From the NCBI GenBank assembly GCA_030611085.1, contig JAUWQI010000010.1:1-43884 (forward strand): 43,884 nt of DNA. Direction: 5' to 3'. Source of the DNA: Dehalococcoidia bacterium (lineage in GTDB: Bacteria > Chloroflexota > Dehalococcoidia > GIF9 > AB-539-J10). The notes beneath the pieces were generated by a model. That model was not told the origin of the DNA. It saw nothing but the letters and a program-made list of their open reading frames with translations, and ran no database searches. Numbering within the stretch: the first letter of the stretch is position 1; every line of letters starts with the position of its first letter. Of this stretch, positions 15,731 to 23,644 are shown one piece after another. The position numbers and the translations under genes were made by a program.

Positions 15731-16513
15731 ATGGCAAGCTTAAGTAAAGTAATACTGATTGGCAATTTAGGCAGTGACCCTGAGATGAAGTACACACCCG
15801 ATGGCAAAGCGGTTACCTCTTTTCGCATGGCTACTAATCGCCGTTACACTACTTCTGCTGGGGAGAGTAGGGAAGAAACCGATTGGTTTAGGATTACTGT
15901 TTGGGGCAAGCAAGCTGAGAGTTGCAATCAATTCTTAACTAAAGGTAGGCAAGTTTATGTTGAAGGAAGATTGCATGCTAGCAATTGGCAAGAACAGGAT
16001 GGTCAGATGAGTACTAGCCTCGAGGTAGTTGCAGATCGCGTGGGTTTCCTTAATAGAACTGCAACCGAGGCTTCCCTTCCAGAAGAAGGTAAGCTTGAAC
16101 CTAGGGATTTACCTTTCGATCCCAGTGAGGGAGTTGGAAGAGTTATACTTATTGGCAATTTAGGTTCCGATCCTGAAATGAGATACACACCTAGTGGCAA
16201 AGCGGTTACCTCCTTTCGCATGGCTACTAATCGTCGTTATACCACTTCTGCTGGGGAGAGTAGGGAAGAAACCGATTGGTTTAGGGTTGCTGCTTGGGGC
16301 AAGCAAGCTGAGAGTTGCAATCAATTCTTAACTAAAGGGAAACAAGTTTATGTTGAAGGAAGATTGCATGCGCGCGACTGGCAAGGACAAGATGGGCAGA
16401 TGCGTACTAGCCTTGAGGTAACTGCGGACAGAGTGATTTTCCTTGGTGCAAGGGCTGTAGCTGCTCTTCCTGAGGAGGGGGGGCTTGAGCCTGGGGATTT
16501 GCCCTTTGACTAA
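15731..16513 (+). CDS. ssb: Single-stranded DNA-binding protein with two tandem OB folds
   Basis: A 260-residue SSB made of two near-identical copies. The first OB fold is about residues 1-108 and the second about 132-239. The repeat period is 131 codons (393 bp; GGCAATTTAG at 15761 and 16154), and long stretches are identical in DNA. Each copy ends in an acidic E-P-x-D-L-P-F-D tail, so the SSB-partner docking tip occurs both internally (about 127-130) and at the C-terminus, each with an Asp after the Phe. Normal bacterial SSB has one OB fold per chain and forms tetramers; two per chain, as in Deinococcus-Thermus, suggests a dimer. The rpsF-ssb-rpsR order is classical. Confidence 0.93.
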   Translation: MASLSKVILIGNLGSDPEMKYTPDGKAVTSFRMATNRRYTTSAGESREETDWFRITVWGKQAESCNQFLTKGRQVYVEGRLHASNWQEQDGQMSTSLEVVADRVGFLNRTATEASLPEEGKLEPRDLPFDPSEGVGRVILIGNLGSDPEMRYTPSGKAVTSFRMATNRRYTTSAGESREETDWFRVAAWGKQAESCNQFLTKGKQVYVEGRLHARDWQGQDGQMRTSLEVTADRVIFLGARAVAALPEEGGLEPGDLPFD

Positions 16514-16531
16514 AATAAAGGAGAGGGAAAT

Positions 16532-16840
16532 TTGGTTAATACTGGGAGACTAAGTAACACTGGGAATGTAAGGGAGAGAAGGAAGTTTATTGCCAAACCA
16601 GCATTCTGTCCTTTTTGTGCCGGGAAAATGAAAATAAATTATAAAGATGTTTCTATGCTATCTCGCTATGTTTCTGGTCGTGGCAAGATCGAGTCACGGC
16701 GAAGGACCAAGGCTTGTGCTAAACACCAACGGCGTCTGGCACAAGCTATAAAGAGAGCTCGTTTTCTAGCTTTGTTGCCTTACGCTCCAAGGCATATCTG
16801 GAAGACTGGTGGTGTGGGCTTACATCGAGCGAGATCTTAA
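16532..16840 (+). CDS. rpsR: 30S ribosomal protein S18
   Basis: A 102-residue bS18 with K-P-A-F-C-P-F-C near residue 25 (zinc-ribbon-like cysteines) and the conserved core [42 protein letters not shown]. The start is TTG 16532 with a GGAGAGGG SD at 16519-16526. The N-terminal 20 residues are poorly conserved in the family. rplI, which often follows, is absent; rpmH comes 10 nt later. Confidence 0.94.
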   Translation: MVNTGRLSNTGNVRERRKFIAKPAFCPFCAGKMKINYKDVSMLSRYVSGRGKIESRRRTKACAKHQRRLAQAIKRARFLALLPYAPRHIWKTGGVGLHRARS

Positions 16841-16849
16841 AGGAACTGG

Positions 16850-16990
16850 ATGCCAAAGCGTACTTATCAACCAAAGAGGATTTCTCGGAAGCGCAAATTA
16901 GGCTTTCGAAGTAGGATGGCCAGTCGGGGTGGGAGGCGAGTGCTTAAGGCAAGGCGCCTTAAAGGAAGGTGGAAGTTGACTCCAGCTTAG
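16850..16990 (+). CDS. rpmH: 50S ribosomal protein L34
   Basis: A 46-residue bL34: it starts [16 protein letters not shown], continues [19 protein letters not shown], and ends K-G-R-W-K-L-T-P-A with TAG at 16988-16990. AAAGGA (16839-16844) serves as the SD. rnpA follows after 9 nt, the usual pairing. Confidence 0.95.
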   Translation: MPKRTYQPKRISRKRKLGFRSRMASRGGRRVLKARRLKGRWKLTPA

Positions 16991-16999
16991 TTCTATCCT

Positions 17000-17362
17000 A
17001 TGAAGGAACCTCGAACTTTAACTAAGAGAGCACAATATGTTTTAGTTTATCAACAAGGCAAAGTAAGGGTAGATAGTTTATTAGTGATGAAGACACTGCC
17101 CAATGGTTTGAGCTTGAGCAGATGTGGGTTTTCTGTGACCAAGAAAGTAGGCAAGGCAGTGCAGCGTAATCGGTTGAAGAGGTTGCTTAGAGAGATAATG
17201 AGGTTGCAAGTACTAAAGCCGGGATGGGATATTGTCTTTATTGCCCGTCATGGGGCAGTTGCTGCTGATTTTCACCAGTTGGAAAGGGCTGTAATTAAAT
17301 TGCTAAATCGAGCTCGGTTATCGGAAGAAAGTGATGAGACAATTAGTGCTAGACTTAATTAA
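17000..17362 (+). CDS. rnpA: Ribonuclease P protein component
   Basis: A 120-residue basic protein that binds RNase P RNA and aids 5' processing of tRNA precursors. The start L-T-K-R-A-Q-Y, C-G-F-S-V-T-K-K-V-G-K-A-V-Q-R-N-R-L-K-R-L-L-R-E (RNR motif) and G-W-D-I-V-F-I-A-R are family features. Its 3' end overlaps yidD by about 32 nt. Confidence 0.94.
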   Translation: MKEPRTLTKRAQYVLVYQQGKVRVDSLLVMKTLPNGLSLSRCGFSVTKKVGKAVQRNRLKRLLREIMRLQVLKPGWDIVFIARHGAVAADFHQLERAVIKLLNRARLSEESDETISARLN

Positions 17363-17543
17363 ATTATATCAAACTACAGTGTCGGAAGTTACCCCACATT
17401 CTTGTCGTTTCCAGCCTACATGCTCTCATTATGCTTGTGAGGCGATTGAGAAATACGGGTTTATCAAAGGTAGCTGGCTAACTATTAATCGATTGGCTCG
17501 CTGTAATCCTCTTTCTAAAGGTGGTTATGACCCGTTGCCTTAA
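17331..17543 (+). CDS. yidD: Membrane protein insertion efficiency factor YidD
   Basis: A 70-residue protein with L-I-K-L-Y-Q-T-T-V-S, C-R-F-Q-P-T-C-S-H-Y-A and a C-terminal C-N-P-L-S-K-G-G-Y-D-P-L-P, all diagnostic. It is thought to assist YidC-dependent membrane insertion. Start is GTG 17331 or ATG 17334; both lie inside rnpA. It normally abuts yidC, but here one gene separates them. Confidence 0.93.
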   Translation: MMRQLVLDLIKLYQTTVSEVTPHSCRFQPTCSHYACEAIEKYGFIKGSWLTINRLARCNPLSKGGYDPLP

Positions 17544-17564
17544 TTGTAATTCTAGATTATTGAA

Positions 17565-18764
17565 GTGAAGCAAGTAAAGATTTTATTCCTCATTGTATTT
17601 TCTCTTTTTATTTTAATCCTGACTTCTTGTATGCCTGGTAGTGGAACTCAACCAGCACAAGGGTGGTCAGGTACTGTTTTTCATGATGGCGTGCTCTATG
17701 TGGGCTCTATGGATGGTAGGGTGGTGGCGGTAGATCCGTCCACCAGAAATCTAGAATGGTCTTATGCCCTTGCTGTGCACTCTGGTGGAGGCATGATGTC
17801 GTGTGGCCAAACATCTGTTCCAACTGCTATATACGGCACACCGGCTGTAGATGGGGATTTGGTCTATGTTGGTAGTTACAACGGTAAGGTTTTGGCATTG
17901 AACACATCGGCTAGAAGCCAGAAGTTGCCTTTTCCTCAGAAGAGAAGTGGAGAGTGGGAGCGGACTTGTTCCGGAGGCATAGTGGGTAGTCCAGTAGTAG
18001 ATGGGGATGCCGTATATATAACCAGCTCGAACGGCAAGGTGTATTCTCTGGATAAGGAGTTTGGTGATTTAAATTGGGAGTCGGATATTCTGGATGAGAA
18101 GCTATGGACAACCCCGATGATTGAGGGCGATACTGTCTATGTGAGCACTTTTGACGGGCATATTTATACCTTATCAACTGAAACTGGCAAGAAACTGCCT
18201 TGGACTTTCAAATCAGATGTGGGTTTTATTTCTTCGCCCATGCTTTATGACAATTCCATATTTGTGGGCTCTTTTGATAACAAGCTCTATGTTATAAAGG
18301 TAGGTGATGATGAACCAAAGTGGGAATTTTCTGGTGGCAGGTGGTTTTGGGCTACTCCTGTGGTTAAAGATGGAGTTGTTTATGCTGGCTGCCTCAACGG
18401 TAAAGTTTATGCTATTGATGCCGAGACAGGCGAAGGGTTATGGGAGTTTGATACTAAAAACTTTGACCCTAAAGGTAAAGGAAGCCCGATAGTTTCCACG
18501 CCAATTTTGGTAAGCGATTCTTTAGTGGTAGCTGCTGATTCGGGTAATGTGTATGTCATTAACTCGAAGACGGGCATCGGCGAGCGAATTAAGAATCCAG
18601 AAAGTAATGGTAAGTCAACTATTGGTGCCATTGTTCGAGCACCCCTTTGTGCTCACGAAGGAATGGTTTACATCCACGCCCAGGATAATTGCTTATATGC
18701 TTTAGATATTGGCGAGGAAAGGATAAGTTGGAGACTTCCTTTATCCGTTAAACAGGAATCGTAA
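17565..18764 (+). CDS. PQQ-repeat beta-propeller lipoprotein (BamB-like fold)
   Basis: A 399-residue secreted lipoprotein. The signal peptide has a hydrophobic core at 6-19 and lipobox L-T-S-C (Cys22). The mature part is at least seven PQQ-like blades with recurring patterns such as V-D-G-D-L-V-Y-V-G-S-Y-N-G-K-V, V-Y-V-S-T-F-D-G-H-I-Y and V-Y-A-G-C-L-N-G-K-V-Y-A-I-D. The fold is shared with BamB of the outer-membrane assembly complex and with PQQ enzymes, but no PQQ-binding residues are evident. It lies between yidD and yidC, 2 nt from the latter, so it is probably made together with the insertase. It may help fold or anchor exported proteins (inference). The start is GTG. Confidence 0.85.
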   Translation: MKQVKILFLIVFSLFILILTSCMPGSGTQPAQGWSGTVFHDGVLYVGSMDGRVVAVDPSTRNLEWSYALAVHSGGGMMSCGQTSVPTAIYGTPAVDGDLVYVGSYNGKVLALNTSARSQKLPFPQKRSGEWERTCSGGIVGSPVVDGDAVYITSSNGKVYSLDKEFGDLNWESDILDEKLWTTPMIEGDTVYVSTFDGHIYTLSTETGKKLPWTFKSDVGFISSPMLYDNSIFVGSFDNKLYVIKVGDDEPKWEFSGGRWFWATPVVKDGVVYAGCLNGKVYAIDAETGEGLWEFDTKNFDPKGKGSPIVSTPILVSDSLVVAADSGNVYVINSKTGIGERIKNPESNGKSTIGAIVRAPLCAHEGMVYIHAQDNCLYALDIGEERISWRLPLSVKQES

Positions 18765-18766
18765 TT

Positions 18767-19552
18767 ATGGAATTATGGAATACAATTATTCTCAACCCTG
18801 TGCTTAATGGGTTAATTGCTTTGAGTAGCACTTTAGAGAATAGCTTTGGGCTGGCTATTATTGCTCTTACCATCATTGTTCGTATAATAATTCTGCCTCT
18901 TACCTTAAAACAACTCAATTCCACTAAAGCTATGCAAAGTATGCAGCCTAAGATTCAAGAGCTACAAAAGAAATATGGTAAAAACCAGAAAAAACTGCAG
19001 CAGGAAATGATGAAAGTCTACAAGGAAGCTGGTATGAATCCTGCAGGCTGCATATGGCCTATGTTAGTTCAGCTTCCTGTTTGGATTGCTCTGTATCAAT
19101 CCATTATGAGGGCTCTGGCTACCACGCCAGAAAGTTTACTGGATTTATCTCAGCATCTTTATTCTTGGGAGTTAGTAAGTCAGGCGTTTCCTTTAAGTAG
19201 CCACTTCTTGGGGCTTAATCTAGGGCTCACGGGTGGTGGTTCGGGGATTGGCGGTTTTATTTTAGCTATCATAGTTGGTGCTACGATGTGGGTGCAGCAA
19301 AAAATGACCACTGCGCCTTCCCTTGACCCAAAGCAGCAGTCAATGAACAGTATGATGCAGATGATGATGCCGCTCATGTTTGGTATGTTTGTCTTAATGT
19401 TCCCCGGCGGCTTAGGTCTTTTTTGGGTAGTTTCTAATGCGATTGGCATTGTGATTCAATATTTCATTGGTGGTGGCTGGGGTTATCTTAAATTTCGTTC
19501 TCCAGCACAGACGGGACCAACGGCAGTAAGCAAACGAGCATCACAGAAATGA
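18767..19552 (+). CDS. yidC: Membrane protein insertase YidC (Oxa1 family)
   Basis: A 261-residue short (Gram-positive-type) YidC, without the large periplasmic domain of proteobacteria. TM segments are near 8-50, 92-112, 155-180 and 195-230. The conserved Arg of the hydrophilic groove lies in I-I-V-R-I-I-I-L-P-L-T; the basic coiled hairpin Q-P-K-I-Q-E-L-Q-K-K-Y-G-K-N-Q follows, then G-C-I-W-P-M-L-V-Q-L-P-V-W-I-A-L-Y. The tail is basic. jag follows. Confidence 0.94.
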   Translation: MELWNTIILNPVLNGLIALSSTLENSFGLAIIALTIIVRIIILPLTLKQLNSTKAMQSMQPKIQELQKKYGKNQKKLQQEMMKVYKEAGMNPAGCIWPMLVQLPVWIALYQSIMRALATTPESLLDLSQHLYSWELVSQAFPLSSHFLGLNLGLTGGGSGIGGFILAIIVGATMWVQQKMTTAPSLDPKQQSMNSMMQMMMPLMFGMFVLMFPGGLGLFWVVSNAIGIVIQYFIGGGWGYLKFRSPAQTGPTAVSKRASQK

Positions 19553-19604
19553 TTGTAGGCTAAGTCGGCACCAAAGCAGATTGCTAAAACGGGAAATTTG
19601 CGGT

Positions 19605-20237
19605 ATGGAAGAGCTAGAGATAACTGCTAAACCGGGGGAACAAGCGATAGAAGAAGCGGAGAGGCAATTAGGGATGAGTCGTGACCAATTTGAGGTGGCA
19701 GTTATGTCAGAGGGCAAGTCGGGAGTTTTTGGGATAGGAGGCGAAGAAGCTGTAATTAGGGTAAAACCACTAACTCCACCAGAAGAAGATGTAGTCAAAG
19801 TAGCTACTGATGTTTTGACCAAGCTACTTGAATTGATGGAGGTAAATGGTAAGGTTGAAGTATTATCCCATGAAATACCGATTGCTTTGAATATTGAAGG
19901 TGATGATTTAGGTATCTTGATTGGTCGTCGAGGGCAGACTTTGGCTTCGCTGGACTATATTGTTAAACTCATAGTAGCGGGGCAGTTAAAGGTATGGTTG
20001 CCATTAAGTGTTGATGTTGCCGGGTATAAAAAACGCCGCGATGAGTCTTTGCAAAGGCTAGCCTTAAATCTAGCGGAGCAGGTGGAATCGAGGCATCGTG
20101 CTGTGACTTTAGAGCCAATGTCAGCTTATGAGCGTCGTATTGTTCACTTAACCTTGGCTGACCATCCCGATGTAACGACTCATAGCTTAGGTGAAGGTGT
20201 GAATAGGCAGGTAGTTATTTTACTAAAGCAGGGCTAA
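19605..20237 (+). CDS. jag: RNA-binding protein Jag/KhpB
   Basis: A 210-residue three-domain protein: Jag_N (E-I-T-A-K-P-G-E-Q-A-I-E-E-A, with G-V-F-G-I-G), a KH domain with G-I-L-I-G-R-R-G-Q-T-L-A-S-L-D-Y-I near 100-120, and a C-terminal R3H domain (R-R-I-V-H-L-T-L-A-D-H-P-D-V-T-T-H-S-L-G-E-G). It is an RNA binder linked to cell-division and envelope control in Firmicutes. The start at ATG 19605 fits the family; a TTG at 19581 would add eight odd residues. It ends the operon. Confidence 0.9.
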   Translation: MEELEITAKPGEQAIEEAERQLGMSRDQFEVAVMSEGKSGVFGIGGEEAVIRVKPLTPPEEDVVKVATDVLTKLLELMEVNGKVEVLSHEIPIALNIEGDDLGILIGRRGQTLASLDYIVKLIVAGQLKVWLPLSVDVAGYKKRRDESLQRLALNLAEQVESRHRAVTLEPMSAYERRIVHLTLADHPDVTTHSLGEGVNRQVVILLKQG

Positions 20238-20250
20238 TTTAAGAAGCACC

Positions 20251-20361
20251 GAAATAGAAAATTAAAAATCAAAGTTCAAAAGTCAAAATGACAGAGCAAA
20301 AGTTAAAAAATTTGCATTTTGAGTAGTCATTTTGACTTTTTATTTTTGTCTTTTGCATTTC
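20251..20361. repeat. AT-rich palindromic repeat upstream of ileS
   Basis: The left arm (aaattaaaaatcaaagttc, aaaagtcaaaatgac) is the inverse of the right arm (gtcattttgactttttattt, ttgcatttc) across a 35-nt centre containing agagcaaaagttaaaaaa. The 23543-23627 element on the far side of ileS is a close relative in opposite orientation. It can fold as a long hairpin, possibly ending the jag transcript. Confidence 0.7.
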
Positions 20362-20403
20362 AAAGGGATTCGTTTAGAGGTTAGAATTTAGGATTTAAGT
20401 TTT

Positions 20404-23400
20404 ATGTTCCGAGAAGTAAGCAGCAGGATAGACTTCCCCCAGCTAGAAGAAGGTATCCTTCGTTTTTGGAAAAAACATGAGATTTTTAACAAGAGCATTG
20501 AGGCAAGGGAAGGGGCGCGGCATTATGTCTTCTATGAGGGTCCACCTACCGCTAACGGCAACCCCGGGGTTCATCATGTGCTATCTCGACTGTTTAAGGA
20601 TATTGTTTGTAGGTACAAAACAATGAAAGACTATCATGTACTACGCAAGGCAGGATGGGATACTCATGGATTGCCAGTAGAGCTGGAGGTGGAGAGCGCT
20701 CTTGGTTTTACCAACAAGGCACAAATTGAAAAATATGGAGTGTCTCGCTTCAATCAACATTGTCGAGAAAGCGTTTTTGGCTACATTAAGGAATGGGAAA
20801 CCATGACCGAACGCATTGGCTGTTGGTTAGATATAGAGCACCCTTATATAACCTTGGACAATAGCTATATTGAATCTTGCTGGTGGATAGTGAAAAAGTT
20901 ATGGGACAAAGGTTTGATTTACCAAGGTTATAAGGTAACGCCGCATTGTCCTAGATGTGGCACATCACTTAGCTCCCACGAGGTTGCGCTGGGCTATAGA
21001 GATGATGCTGAGGACCCTTCGATTTACATAAAGTTTAAACTCCATATTCCTTCATTATTGAATCGGGAGACAGCTCTCAGCTCCGTTCTTGAACCTACCA
21101 TCTTGGGCAGTAAGCCCGTTTATTTTCTTGCTTGGACGACTACTCCATGGACATTGCCTGGCAATACTGCTTTAGCTATAGCTCCCAGTGCTGAGTATAG
21201 CGTAATGGAAGGGGAAGATGATTGCCTTATTGTAGCTACCTATCTTATAGATAAGGTTGGGCTTGAGGGTTACACTCAGCTAGGGGTTGTTTTTGGTGAA
21301 AGTCTTGTGCATCTTGAATATGAGCCTTTGTTTAACCCCCATAAATTTGATGTGCCGAGGTTGAACTTGCCAGACTTGAAAGTGGAGGAAACAAGCGAGG
21401 ATTTAACCTATCCTGTGATTGGTGCTGATTTTGTCTCTCTAGATGAAGGTACTGGTGTTGTTCACATTGCTCCTGCCTTTGGTGAAGTTGATTTTGATGT
21501 CGGAAGGGACAGTGGGCTTGATTTCGTTCACATGGTAAATTTAGAAGGGAAAATGACAGGCAGTTATCCTTTTTCGGGCAAGTTCGTCAAGGATGCAGAC
21601 TCTTTTATCCTTGAAGACTTAAAATCACGAGGATTGCTTTACCGCAGTGAGAGGATTGTTCATACCTATCCTTTTTGCTGGAGGTGTGAATCGCCTTTGC
21701 TCTATTATGCGAAGAAAGCGTGGTATATCAAGACAACGGCAGTCAAAAGCAAGCTCATTTCTGGTAATGATGAGATAAATTGGCATCCTGATTATATTAA
21801 GCATGGTCGTTTTGGCGATTGGTTAGAGAACAATGTTGACTGGGCTTTTTCTCGGGAGCGGTATTGGGGGACCCCTCTTAACATTTGGCACTGTTCCTCC
21901 TGTGGCAATTATGAGTGTGTTGGTAGCATTAGTGAATTAACATCGAAGCCAAATCTTATCGGTTTCCCCGTATCCCTTGATTTGCACCGTCCTTATGTGG
22001 ATGAAATTACCTTTGCTTGTCCTAAATGTGGTGGCGAGATGCGGCGCATACCTGAGATAATGGATTGCTGGTTTGATTCTGGGGCTATGCCTATAGCTCA
22101 GTGGCATTATCCCTTCGAGAATAAGGATAAGTTTGAGCAAAATTTTCCCGCTGATTTTATTTGTGAGGCTGTGGATCAAACTCGGGGCTGGTTTTATAGC
22201 TTACACGCTATATCTACCTTACTCTTCGGGCGTCCTTGCTTTAAGAATGTTATTTGCCTCGGTCATGTTGTCGACGCCCGAGGTGAGAAAATGAGCAAGT
22301 CGAAGGGCAATGTAATTGACCCGGAGGCAGTGGTCAATAGCTATGGGGCTGATGCCCTGAGGTGGTATATGTTGATTTCTGCATCGGGGGAAGACAATCA
22401 TAGGTTCTCTACTCAAATGCTTGCGGCAGAGTCGCGAAAATTTCTGCTTACCTTGTGGAACACTTATTCCTTTTTTACACGTTATGCTAATATCGACCAT
22501 TTTGTTCCTCAGCCCCTATGTCATTGCGAGGAGCGAAGCGACGAAGCAATCTCTCCCTCTTTGCTGGATAATTGGATTGCCTCAAGGCTTAATCAGCTTG
22601 TAGCTGAGGTAACAGGTGCTGTGGACAATTATAATCCCACATTGGCGGCACGCAAGATTGAGGAATTTGTGGACAACCTCTCCAATTGGTGGGTAAGGCG
22701 AAGTCGGCGCCGATTTTGGAAAAGTGAGAATGATGCGGATAAATTGGCAGCATACACTATATTATATCGGTGCTTGGTAACTTTATCTCAGCTTTTGGCT
22801 CCCTTCATACCATTTATTGCCGAGGAGCTTTATCAAAACCTTGTTCGCTCTGGTAGCTCTCAGGCTGTGGAAAGCGTGCACTTGACTGATTTCCCTGTAG
22901 CGGATGAAACCAAAATCGATGACAAGCTAAACAGCGATGTTGAGGTGGCTATGAAGATATCCAGCTTGGGCAGGGCAGCGCGAGCTAAAGCGAAGATTAA
23001 AGTGCGCCAGCCTTTGGGGAAAATGGTGGTTAAAGTAGGCTCGACAGCGGAAGAGAATGCTTTACATAAATTAGCCCACGAAATATTAGAAGAGGTAAAT
23101 GTCAAGGAGATTGACATTTTGGGCACTGGCGGAGTGAATCAACCTCCTGAGAAATTCCCTGCTGATATACCTGGCTACTGTATAGCCAGCGATGCCAAGT
23201 ATAGGGTGGCTATAAGCACTCAGCTAACTTCTGAATTAGTGGCTGAGGGGATAAGCAGGGAAATTGTGCGCCGCCTTCAGACTATGCGCCGTGCTGCTAA
23301 GTTCGATATTGCCGACCATATCATTACCTATTATCAGGCTGAGAAGGAAGTCAAACAAGTGATGGCTGACTTCGCTGGCTATATTAAGCGGGAAACATTA

Positions 23401-23502
23401 TCTCAGGAGCTTACCGATAGCCTCCCTCCAAACGAAGCTTATACTGAGAAACACCGCATCTCAAACAGCGATGTTTTATTAGCGGTAAAGAAAGTAACTT
23501 AG
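20404..23502 (+). CDS. ileS: Isoleucyl-tRNA synthetase, type 2 (IleS2-like)
   Basis: A 1032-residue class I synthetase. The HIGH region reads P-P-T-A-N-G-N-P-G-V-H-H-V, followed by K-A-G-W-D-T-H-G-L-P-V-E. The CP1 editing domain has W-T-T-T-P-W-T-L-P-G-N-T and G-T-G-V-V-H-I-A-P-A-F-G. KMSKS is exact in G-E-K-M-S-K-S-K-G-N. The anticodon-binding domain and C-terminal extension follow. The overall pattern is the eukaryote-like type 2, a group known for mupirocin tolerance. Residues 706-718 (C-H-C-E-E-R-S-D-E-A-I-S) are a dispersed repeat read in frame and sit between the catalytic core and the anticodon-binding helices. Both flanks carry AT-rich palindromes. Confidence 0.95.
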   Translation: MFREVSSRIDFPQLEEGILRFWKKHEIFNKSIEAREGARHYVFYEGPPTANGNPGVHHVLSRLFKDIVCRYKTMKDYHVLRKAGWDTHGLPVELEVESALGFTNKAQIEKYGVSRFNQHCRESVFGYIKEWETMTERIGCWLDIEHPYITLDNSYIESCWWIVKKLWDKGLIYQGYKVTPHCPRCGTSLSSHEVALGYRDDAEDPSIYIKFKLHIPSLLNRETALSSVLEPTILGSKPVYFLAWTTTPWTLPGNTALAIAPSAEYSVMEGEDDCLIVATYLIDKVGLEGYTQLGVVFGESLVHLEYEPLFNPHKFDVPRLNLPDLKVEETSEDLTYPVIGADFVSLDEGTGVVHIAPAFGEVDFDVGRDSGLDFVHMVNLEGKMTGSYPFSGKFVKDADSFILEDLKSRGLLYRSERIVHTYPFCWRCESPLLYYAKKAWYIKTTAVKSKLISGNDEINWHPDYIKHGRFGDWLENNVDWAFSRERYWGTPLNIWHCSSCGNYECVGSISELTSKPNLIGFPVSLDLHRPYVDEITFACPKCGGEMRRIPEIMDCWFDSGAMPIAQWHYPFENKDKFEQNFPADFICEAVDQTRGWFYSLHAISTLLFGRPCFKNVICLGHVVDARGEKMSKSKGNVIDPEAVVNSYGADALRWYMLISASGEDNHRFSTQMLAAESRKFLLTLWNTYSFFTRYANIDHFVPQPLCHCEERSDEAISPSLLDNWIASRLNQLVAEVTGAVDNYNPTLAARKIEEFVDNLSNWWVRRSRRRFWKSENDADKLAAYTILYRCLVTLSQLLAPFIPFIAEELYQNLVRSGSSQAVESVHLTDFPVADETKIDDKLNSDVEVAMKISSLGRAARAKAKIKVRQPLGKMVVKVGSTAEENALHKLAHEILEEVNVKEIDILGTGGVNQPPEKFPADIPGYCIASDAKYRVAISTQLTSELVAEGISREIVRRLQTMRRAAKFDIADHIITYYQAEKEVKQVMADFAGYIKRETLSQELTDSLPPNEAYTEKHRISNSDVLLAVKKVT
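22519..22556 (+). repeat. Dispersed repeat inserted in frame in ileS
   Basis: The words tgtcattgcgaggagcgaag and cgacgaagcaatctc are the standard 'tcattgcgag...cgaagcaat' palindrome, the same family as 35991 and 39466. It keeps the reading frame and adds about a dozen residues. Confidence 0.75.
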
Positions 23503-23542
23503 ATTCTAAATTCTAGTTGCTAAGTTCTAAATAAAGCTCTTT

Positions 23543-23627
23543 GAAATGCAAAATGACAGAGCAAAAGTTAAAAAGTTTGGCATTTAGAGTTGGCATTTCG
23601 ACTTTTGAACTTTGACTTTTAATTTTC
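23543..23627. repeat. AT-rich palindromic repeat between ileS and the HtrA gene
   Basis: The left arm (gaaatgcaaaatgac, agagcaaaagttaaaaag) faces a right arm (cgacttttgaactttgactt, ttaattttc). The sequence shares long words with 20251-20361. It sits between convergent genes, so it may end transcripts from both sides. Confidence 0.7.
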
Positions 23628-23644
23628 CGTATTTGGTGCCTCTT

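Noticed and set aside
20404-23502. C-H-C-E-E-R motif in IleRS as a metal-binding site
   Set aside because: It is exactly the translation of a dispersed DNA repeat, so a metal-site reading is not justified.
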